Positions 36,237 to 42,295 of a stretch of DNA of 42,295 nt are shown one piece after another. The stretch is from DYRB01 sp963802205 (GTDB lineage Bacteria > Pseudomonadota > Gammaproteobacteria > Chromatiales > Chromatiaceae), in the NCBI GenBank assembly GCA_963802205.1, contig CAWDHW010000009.1, positions 1 through 42,295 on the forward strand, in the 5' to 3' direction. The notes under the pieces are model-generated. The model was not told the DNA's origin. It saw only the letters and a list, made by a program, of their open reading frames with translations, and ran no database searches. Within the stretch, counting starts at the first letter, position 1; the number at the start of each line of letters is the position of its first letter. The position numbers were made by a program, and so were the translations under genes.

Positions 36237-37541
36237 CTGCATCACATCATCCACGGCGGTGCCGACCGGATCGGCGGCATGTGCATCGAGGTCGCATCCG
36301 ACGATGGCACGCGCATCCTGCTCGACCTCGGAATGCCGCTCTACGACGCGAACCACGAGGACTTCCCCCGGGACACGCAGCAGCGCCCCACGCGCGAACT
36401 CATCGCCGAGAAGGTCCTGCCCGACGTCGCGGCCCTCTACGCGGACGATCCTGCGGCGCCTGCCTTCGCCGCGATCATCCTGACGCACGCACACCTCGAC
36501 CACTACGGCCTCGCACATCATGCGCACCCCGACATCCCGGTCTACGGCAGCCGAGGAACCATCGCACTCCTCGAAGTGGACCGCGTCTTCTTCCCCGACG
36601 CAGCCCTCCCCGGCGACCTGCGCGAGCTCCCCGAGGATGGCCCACTGCTGATCGGCTCGCTGGCCATCACCGCCATCCCCGTCGACCACGCCGCACCCGA
36701 TTCGCGCGCCCTGTTCGTCGAGGCCGACGGCCAGCGACTCCTCTACTCCGGCGACCTCCGAGCGCATGGTCGCACTGGGTATCGGTTCGACGCGCTACTC
36801 CGCGACACGCGGCTCCACGGCATCGATTGGCTACTCCTTGAGGGTACGACGCTCGGCGCGTCCGCGAGCTCCCATGGGCAGCGCTCCGAGCAAGACGTCG
36901 AGGAATCGCTCGTCATGATCGCCAGGCGCGACACCGACAAGCTCCTCGGCGTCATCGCCCCGGGCCAGAACCTCGACCGCCTCGTGTCGTGCTTCCGCGC
37001 CGCCAAGCGCAGCGGCCGCCTGCTGGTGGTCGATCCCTACCAGGCGTTCGTGCTCACGAAGCTTGCGCCCCTTTCGACCTCGATCCCCCAGTTCACCTGG
37101 GACCTCGTCCGCGTCTGCTTCGCTCCACACCAGGTCGAGCGGCTCAAGAACGCCGGTCTCATGCAGTTGGTCTGGGACATGCGCAGTGCCTCCAAGGTCT
37201 CCACCGACGAGCTCGCCGAGAACCCCGGTGCGTACCTCATGTGCGCACGAGCGGGCTTCGGCATGACGAAGGTGTTCGACAAGATCGGGCCGGGCCGCGT
37301 GTCGCTCGTCTGGTCGCAGTGGAGCGGCTACTGGAGACGCGGCGGCTGCCCCATCCGCGAGTGGTCCGAGCGCACCGGCGTCGAGGCGCGGTTCGTCCAC
37401 TCGGGGGGTCACGCCTGGCCCGAGGACCTCAAGCGACTCGCCGAGGCACTCCAGCCGAAACATCTGGTTATCGTACACACGGAAGGGGGTGCCGGGACGA
37501 CGTTCGCCAGCCCGCCATGTCTATCATCCGACTCGGTCTGA
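36237..37541 (+). CDS. Metallo-beta-lactamase-fold hydrolase, RNase J/beta-CASP-like
   Basis: The first strand HHIIHGGADRIGGMCIEVAS matches RNase J-like proteins (GGxxEIGG type), which places the start at CTG 36237 rather than ATG 36279. The metal-binding motif HAHLDH follows (ILTHAHLDHYGLAHH), then IPVDHAAPDS, LLYSGDLRAHGR with the conserved Asp, LLLEGTTLG, and a C-terminal SGGHAWPEDLKRLAEALQPK then HLVIVHTEGG as in beta-CASP nucleases. The frame ends at 37541 with a tail unlike the family, and a neighbouring frame stays open, so another indel near 37485 is likely and the true C-terminus is unresolved. An RNA or DNA nuclease role is inferred from the fold. Confidence 0.75.
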   Translation: MHHIIHGGADRIGGMCIEVASDDGTRILLDLGMPLYDANHEDFPRDTQQRPTRELIAEKVLPDVAALYADDPAAPAFAAIILTHAHLDHYGLAHHAHPDIPVYGSRGTIALLEVDRVFFPDAALPGDLRELPEDGPLLIGSLAITAIPVDHAAPDSRALFVEADGQRLLYSGDLRAHGRTGYRFDALLRDTRLHGIDWLLLEGTTLGASASSHGQRSEQDVEESLVMIARRDTDKLLGVIAPGQNLDRLVSCFRAAKRSGRLLVVDPYQAFVLTKLAPLSTSIPQFTWDLVRVCFAPHQVERLKNAGLMQLVWDMRSASKVSTDELAENPGAYLMCARAGFGMTKVFDKIGPGRVSLVWSQWSGYWRRGGCPIREWSERTGVEARFVHSGGHAWPEDLKRLAEALQPKHLVIVHTEGGAGTTFASPPCLSSDSV

Positions 37542-37649
37542 TGAAGGAACACACGGCACACCAAGTGCAGCCGCCGCGGGGGGCTGCGGCGAAAGTCCGC
37601 TGTCCGGTGGACTGCTGCCGTTGAGATTCGGGGAACGGATGTCGGCTGT

Positions 37650-37666
37650 GGGTCGGTGACCGCCCG
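37650..37666. repeat. Short exact repeat
   Basis: GGGTCGGTGACCGCCCG, identical to 35110-35126. The two copies bracket the nuclease/MBL pair. Confidence 0.5.
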
Positions 37667-37717
37667 CTGGCCTCGCGCCAAGCTTCTGTTTCCTCACTAA
37701 CCAAGTGGAGACAGACC

Positions 37718-38347
37718 ATGGCCAACACCAGTATGCCGACGACTACCCCTCGCGCGCCCTGGAACAAGGGCCGGCTCATCGGACAGAAGCCGCCCCTGAA
37801 GCTCCGTGAGGTGTGGACCGTCCGCACCCGACTGCAGATGGCCGGGGACACCCGACAGATCGCCCTGTTCAACCTCGCCATCGATAGCAAGCTGCGCGGA
37901 TGCGACCTCGTCCGCCTGATGGTTCGCGACGTGGCGCACGGCAGCCAGGTCCTCTCGCGGGTGACCGTCGTGCAGCAGAAGACCAAACAGCCGGTGCGGT
38001 TCGAGGTGACCGATCAAACCCGTGAAGCCCTCACGGCCTGGATCGTCAAGGCGAAGCTGGCGGCCGGGGATTACCTGTTCCCGAGTCGCCAACGCGGATC
38101 GCCCCACCTCTCGACTCGCCAATACGCGCGCATCGTCAAGGGTTGGATCGGCCTGCTCGGTGGGGACCCGCAAGCCTACGGGACGCACTCCCTACGCCGG
38201 ACCAAGGCCACGCTGATCTATCGCAAGACCAAGAACCTGCGGGCCGTCCAGCTCCTCCTGGGGCACACCAAGATCGAGAGCACCGTTCGGTACCTCGGCA
38301 TCGAGGTCGACGACGCTCTGGAGATGGCCGAGCGGACCGAGTGTTAA
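37718..38347 (+). CDS. Short tyrosine recombinase/integrase
   Basis: 209 residues. The catalytic residues of the tyrosine-recombinase domain are visible: Arg60 (DSKLRGCDL), Lys in QQKTKQ (88-90), HSLRR at 157-161, His183 in LLGHTK and Tyr192 in RYLG. The protein has almost no N-terminal arm or core-binding domain, placing it with small stand-alone integrases often carried by plasmids and genomic islands. GGAG precedes the ATG. It may move the neighbouring modules or be a passenger. Confidence 0.88.
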   Translation: MANTSMPTTTPRAPWNKGRLIGQKPPLKLREVWTVRTRLQMAGDTRQIALFNLAIDSKLRGCDLVRLMVRDVAHGSQVLSRVTVVQQKTKQPVRFEVTDQTREALTAWIVKAKLAAGDYLFPSRQRGSPHLSTRQYARIVKGWIGLLGGDPQAYGTHSLRRTKATLIYRKTKNLRAVQLLLGHTKIESTVRYLGIEVDDALEMAERTEC

Positions 38348-38356
38348 CCCGGTACT

Positions 38357-38381
38357 GCCCGCCCCTGCACTGGGGCGGGGC
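38357..38381. repeat. GC-rich hairpin after the integrase
   Basis: GCCCGCCCC pairs with GGGGCGGG across a 6-base loop, with no T-run. It could act as a weak terminator or as an operator before parD. Confidence 0.4.
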
Positions 38382-38454
38382 ACTATCAACATTGCCAACC
38401 CTTGCTACGATCACCCGCAATGAAGTTGATCGCGACGAGGATTTCGGCACGGGC

Positions 38455-38690
38455 ATGAACGTCAACCTCACCCCCCAACTCGAAAACCTGGTGCGCCGTT
38501 AGGTGGCCTCCGGGATGTACACCTCGGCCAGCGAGGTGGTGCACGAGGCGTTGCGACTGATGGAGGAGCAAGACCAGCTGCAGGCGGCGCGTCTGGCGCA
38601 ACTGCGTAACGACATCCAAGAGGGGCACGACAGTGGGGCAAGCGAGCCCTGGGATCCCGAGGCGACCAAGCGCCTGGCGCGCGCGGCGCT
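38455..38690 (+). pseudogene. ParD-type ribbon-helix-helix antitoxin with amber stop
   Basis: MNVNLTPQLENLVRR is followed by TAG at 38500-38502 and then, in the same frame, VASGMYTSASEVVHEALRLM and EEQDQLQAARLAQLRNDIQE. This is a ParD/RHH antitoxin in which the usual Lys codon after RR has become TAG by a single base change. The C-terminus degrades after about 38680. A possible parE start (ATG 38717, MASVLRR) breaks up at once, so no toxin remains. Confidence 0.7.
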
Positions 38691-38803
38691 CCCCCCGGCG
38701 GGGGCGGGACGGCCTGATGGCGAGCGTCCTACGCCGCGGGCCAGACGTCCCTCTGCAACGCGTTGTTGGCACTCGGCTCACCACAAGTACATGCTTGATT
38801 TTT

Positions 38804-39868
38804 GGTGATTAGTGTCATGCCTCAGCCAGCCCGCGCCGTTGCTAGGCGCAGCCACTTTTCGGGCGCCGGTTGTGTCCTTGCGCAGGTATGCAGCAGGCGC
38901 CCGACCAAAGACGGGAGGTCGAACCGTCGGTTGATGCGATATTGTGCCTCGGCGAGGTAGCGGCGTGTGTACTTGCGGAACTTGAAGTGATGGTAGGTCC
39001 CACGGATTGCCGTCTTGAGGTTGGCGATGAAGGTGTTAACCCAGCGGAAGGGCTCCAGGTCGCTGGAGCGGTGCGGGGTGACGATGATCGCGCCGTAGGT
39101 CTGCACCACCGCCGCGGCGGCGCTGAAGCTGGCCAGGCCGTCGGTGACCAACTGTACGGTCTCGCCGAGGGCGCGCCGCGCCCAGTCTTCCACGGAGCCG
39201 GCGGTGAGGTCTGCGATGGGGTCGAAGCGCACATGCCAGGGGTGGCCGTCTGCATCGAGCTCGACGGCTGCGACGAAGGGGACCTTGTTCTGCGAACCGC
39301 GCCCGCGCTTGCCAGGGCGCTTGCCGCCGAGGTACGCATCGTCAGCCACCACGACCCCGTCGAGCTGGCGCACCGCTTCGCGCTCGGCCATGGCCTCCAA
39401 GAGCTTGTGCTTGAGCCGCCAGGCGGCGCGGTAGGACACCCCAAGATGGCGCATGAGCGACAGGGCGGAGATGCAGTTCTTATTCTGCGTGACCAGGTAG
39501 ATCGCCTGGAACCAGATCGTCAGGGGCAGCTTGGAGCCATGGAACAGGGTCCCGGAGCGCAACGTCGTCTGCGCCCGACAGTGCGTGCACTGCCAGTACC
39601 GGCGTCCATCGGCCAGGAACTTGGAGTGCTCGCGCCCCCCGCACTCCGGGCAGATGAAGCCCTGAGGCCAGCGCGCCCGCTGCAACGCGGCCTCGCACTG
39701 GGCCTCCAGGCCGTACTGATCAACAAACGCGCTCAGGGACATACCGTGTTGGAACTGGATCGGATTCTTGGACATTGCCGGGGCCTCGCCTGGGGGTGTG
39801 GCGAGGATTCTGCGCCCCAGGGTGGCTCAAACCGTGAGTCCGCTAGCTGAGCCACGACGCTAATCACC
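38804..39868 (-). mobile_element. IS1595-family insertion sequence, 1065 bp, intact
   Basis: Left end GGTGATTAGTGTCATGCCTC and right end (inverted) GGTGATTAGCGTCGTGGCTC form imperfect terminal repeats of about 23 bp. TGATTTTT at 38796-38803 and 39869-39876 is an 8-bp target duplication, as expected for IS1595. One transposase gene fills the element. The insertion split the last codons of the dioxygenase gene to its right. Confidence 0.92.
38822..39775 (-). CDS. IS1595 family transposase
   Basis: 317 residues, full length. The N-terminal zinc ribbon is ICPECGGREHSKF...WQCTHC, with TTLRSGTLFHGSKLPLTIWF next. The ISXO2-like catalytic core has VVVADDAYLGGKRPGKRGRG, VTDGLASFS and WVNTFIANLKTAIRGTYHHF, then YLAEAQYRINRRFDL. 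This is the single-ORF layout of the family. No frameshift is present. Confidence 0.93.
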   Translation of the reverse strand: MSKNPIQFQHGMSLSAFVDQYGLEAQCEAALQRARWPQGFICPECGGREHSKFLADGRRYWQCTHCRAQTTLRSGTLFHGSKLPLTIWFQAIYLVTQNKNCISALSLMRHLGVSYRAAWRLKHKLLEAMAEREAVRQLDGVVVADDAYLGGKRPGKRGRGSQNKVPFVAAVELDADGHPWHVRFDPIADLTAGSVEDWARRALGETVQLVTDGLASFSAAAAVVQTYGAIIVTPHRSSDLEPFRWVNTFIANLKTAIRGTYHHFKFRKYTRRYLAEAQYRINRRFDLPSLVGRLLHTCARTQPAPEKWLRLATARAG

Positions 39869-40647
39869 TGATTTTTTGTTCATGATGGCTAGGCCAAATC
39901 GTTCCGAGCATGGTGTTTTCGCCACGCCGTAACAAACGTGGAGTGGCAGCAAATGTTCCGCGCGGGGATGGCAATAGCGCGCCCCGGGAGCATCCGACCA
40001 ACGAATCAATCTTTGTGCTCGTTCTTGTTCCGATAGATCGGCGCTGCAACAGGTCTCCGCCAACCAGTCTTCGAATGCATGATTTAACTCCCGCGGTTCG
40101 GCCGTGTCGGCGGCGAAGAATGCCCGAGATTGTGGAAGGAAAAACCAGAGCCGATCACCAACACATTCTTCTGACTCAACGCACCGAGGGCTCGCCCGAT
40201 TTCGATGTGCCTAGCCGGATCCAGGGTGCCCACCAGCGACAACTGGACACAGGGGATATTGGCATCCGGATACATGATCTTGAGGGGCACGAAGACGCCG
40301 TGGTCGAATCCTCTGGTCTCATGCAGCCGGGCCTCGATGCCGGCAATGCCCAGCAGCTTGTGGACTTCACCGGCCAGCAACGGTTCGCCGGCGCAGGGAT
40401 ATTGGATGTGGTAGGACTCATCAGGAAATCCGTAATAGTCGTATATCAGTGACGGGCTCTTCCCGGCGGTAAGCGTCGGGACCTGCTCTTCCCAGTGCGC
40501 GCTGACCACCAGGAGGGCATCTGGCTTGGGGATGGTGAACGCGATGTTTTCCAGGCACGCGACCATTTCCTGGTGCCCGGCATCATCTAGAAGTGGCAGG
40601 GGGCCACCGCCATGAGAGAGAAAGAGCGCTTTAGGTTTATGCGTCAT
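39860..40647 (-). CDS. DODA-type extradiol dioxygenase (LigB/YgiD-like), one indel and IS-truncated 3' end
   Basis: Starts ATG 40647. Metal-binding residues of the LigB superfamily are visible: His12 in LSHGGGP, His51 in SAHWE, His116 in DHGVFVPL, and a later His in AEHLLPLHVCYG. One base is missing near 40125; restoring it reads SFHNLRAFFAADTAEPRELN and joins the downstream frame, for about 262 residues. The gene now ends GGT GAT TAG inside the IS1595 terminal repeat. Removing the IS and one target duplication restores MNKKSSMYLW and a TGA at 38778-38780, so the IS replaced only about five residues. The enzyme opens catechol-type rings or DOPA-like substrates; the substrate is unknown. Confidence 0.8.
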
Positions 40648-41779
40648 GGTTGATCCGCACGAATGGTAACAGTCGCAATGAACTGACAGCCATGTTGATT
40701 GCGCTAGATGGATTTCAGGCTATCTCGAAAAACTGGACCGCCCGGAACGCTGTGACTACCTGCCGCGCTGAGCGTATCCTGCAGAAGCATAGGCGACTCA
40801 GGGCGCACTGTTCCTCCGAGTTTTAAGTACGCTTGTGGGGCGGTCAGCGTCGCACGTGGGGGGTGACTGCGGGAGGCTGCAATAGCGTCCAGAGCGGTCG
40901 CTCAGCATGAGCCGCCGAGTGGCAGGTCTGGGTCGACAAGGGCCCGTACGGCCTCCCTCCCCCTGGCAAGAGCGGCTGAGACCGATTCTTCACTGGCCTG
41001 ACTAGCGCTCAATGCCACGCAGGTGACGGGCAGCTGTCCCCCCGCACGGGTTCATTGTAGAGAGCAAGCACAGCCAAGCCGGTTTCAGCCGGGCAGTCGC
41101 CCGGTTCTCCCTGTGGCCCCGACGTTGAACATCACTTGCCGCGCACCGGCGTCCCGATCCGGCCGCCGCGGCTCGTCGCTACATCCCAAAATGCGGGGGA
41201 AACCGTGCAAGTGCCGAGAACGTGCCAAGCCGTTCCGACTGCGTCCTGCTGAAGCCCGCACGGTTTCGACAGAGCGGCTGGAACTGGCGGACCAAATTTC
41301 AGCATCCACTCTCGGGGGACAAACGGGAACCCCGCTCACTGACATTGAAGTGAAGGAGCATCGGGTGCGCGGTTTACGCCTCACCGGCCCTTCGCCCATC
41401 ATCAGATGGGAAGTCTTCCAGCGGCCCCGCTTTCCTTGCGGGGGACCTCGCTGACTTTCTGCTCGCGGGGCTCACTTACAGTATAGGTTGGTGGGGGGAG
41501 ACAGTCGAGTCCCCGATGTTGTTTCCGCCCTGATCTCCGCCCCGATGGGCCCGGTTCCGGCTCCCGATTGGCCCAGAATCTGGCCCGCATTGAGAAGTGC
41601 TGGCACTGTGCGCTTGCCCTTGCAGAGCCCGTCCTTCGATGCAGAATCTAGTAAACCACGGCGGCCGTGCGGTTGGATTTCCTATCCCCGGAACAAGAAG
41701 GTCGATTTTTACGAGCAGAAGAATTTTCGCGAAGTGCGCGACCCCCAGAAGCCGTATCCCTACGATGTGAGTTGCTGAC
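40648..41779. other. 1.1 kb without recognisable genes
   Basis: No frame has convincing homology. The end of a plus-strand frame near 41700-41778 (VDFYEQKNFREVRDPQKPYP) has coding flavour, vaguely like the N-terminal strand of a secreted alpha/beta hydrolase, but it stops at once. The rest looks like decayed sequence. No tRNA, IS end or CRISPR is seen. Confidence 0.4.
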
Positions 41780-42295
41780 TTACTCGACAGGAAAGTCGAA
41801 GTAGGTCTCGGGGTAAGGTTCTGCGTTGAGTGTGAAGTGCCACCACTCCTTCGGGTAGGGGCGGAAACCGTGTTTGATCATCACCGTTTGCAACAACATG
41901 CGGTTTGCGCGTTGCTGTGGTGTGAGCGCAGGATGATCAGGCCATGAGGCTACTCCGAAGAAATCATATGGCGTTCCCATATCAAGCGAACGCTGCGGGG
42001 CGGATAGCTCAACGAGTGTCAGATCCACGGTGCTGCCGCGGCTGTGGCCGGAGCGCTCAGCGATATAGTCTTCCTTGAATAGATTGCGTTTGTCGACGTC
42101 CGGGTAGTACTCGGCTTTCATCCGCGTGTCGGTAATGTCATTGGCCCAGCGCACAAAGTGATTGACGGCACGTTGCGGGCGGTAGGCGTCGTAAATCTTG
42201 ATTCCCAGCCCGAAAACCTTAAGGTCTGCCTGAACCTTGGTGAGAGATTCAGTCGCCGGGCGGCTGAGGATGGCGCGATTGCCGGTGTAACCATC
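41780..42295 (-). CDS. D-alanyl-D-alanine dipeptidase (VanX/DdpX-like, M15D), start outside window
   Basis: The C-terminal 171 residues of a zinc dipeptidase that hydrolyses D-Ala-D-Ala. The frame enters at the window edge (DGYTGNRAILSRPATESLTK) and contains the M15 zinc motifs: SGHSRGSTVDLTL (His and Asp ligands) and EWWHFTL (catalytic Glu and third ligand His), plus DMGTPYDFF and the terminal EPYPETYFDFPVE. In non-pathogens the family serves wall recycling or D-Ala use; no vanHA genes are visible, so resistance is not implied. Confidence 0.9.
   Translation of the reverse strand, partial: DGYTGNRAILSRPATESLTKVQADLKVFGLGIKIYDAYRPQRAVNHFVRWANDITDTRMKAEYYPDVDKRNLFKEDYIAERSGHSRGSTVDLTLVELSAPQRSLDMGTPYDFFGVASWPDHPALTPQQRANRMLLQTVMIKHGFRPYPKEWWHFTLNAEPYPETYFDFPVE

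Noticed and set aside
35270..37541. Calling the nuclease/MBL pair Hachiman
   Set aside because: Hachiman pairs a DUF1837 nuclease with a helicase; here the partner is an MBL-fold protein without helicase motifs.
41023..41454. 143-aa plus-strand frame in the gene-poor stretch
   Set aside because: It is Arg/Pro/Ser-rich with no recognised domain; frames of this length arise by chance at this GC.

Overview
The window is high-GC DNA from a gammaproteobacterium, most likely a purple sulfur bacterium or close relative (Chromatiales). The grounds are the overall gene set (QmcA/NfeD pair, TtcA, YqiA, Mpl, OxyR with its two redox cysteines, CoaX, YaeQ), a Uma2-family protein, an Sfum_1244-like protein and REP-like palindromes of the TAGGTCGG type. 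This placement is inference from gene content; no rRNA is present.

Layout. Bases 1 to about 22.9 kb are ordinary chromosome: an SH3-domain envelope protein, argF and argD, a Uma2 protein, a stomatin/NfeD operon, ttcA-yqiA, a scar of two broken genes (GIY-YIG and a DNA methyltransferase), a TraB-like membrane protein, a lipoprotein, a 2-oxoglutarate oxygenase with a small receiver-like partner, an Sfum_1244-like protein, a small mobile repeat sitting exactly on the yaeQ stop codon, an ABC ATPase plus membrane-fusion protein without a visible permease, mpl, oxyR, an M61 peptidase, birA, coaX, and tRNA-Thr(TGT).

Directly after tRNA-Thr the DNA changes to an accessory region (about 22.9-41.8 kb). 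It holds a remnant with tandem repeats and two minus-strand terminators; a gene with an Ada-like CxxC zinc site; a three-gene operon of about 9.6 kb ending in a very large DEAH helicase with a DUF1998-type C-terminus, which looks like a Druantia type III / YjiT-YjiV-like anti-phage system; a two-gene module of a PD-(D/E)XK-like nuclease and an RNase J-like metallo-beta-lactamase-fold protein; a short tyrosine recombinase; a dead parD antitoxin; an intact IS1595-family element inserted in the last codons of a DODA-type dioxygenase gene; 1.1 kb without recognisable genes; and the start of a VanX-like dipeptidase. Copies of one intergenic repeat bracket the defence modules.

A strong theme is single-base indels. 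At least nine genes are broken by +1 or -1 shifts, most beside short homopolymers, including birA and mpl and six sites in the helicase. After correcting them each gene gives an intact protein of sensible length, and the base counts agree. They are therefore more likely assembly errors than decay, and the broken genes are described here as reconstructed. By contrast the GIY-YIG, methyltransferase and parD fragments look truly dead.
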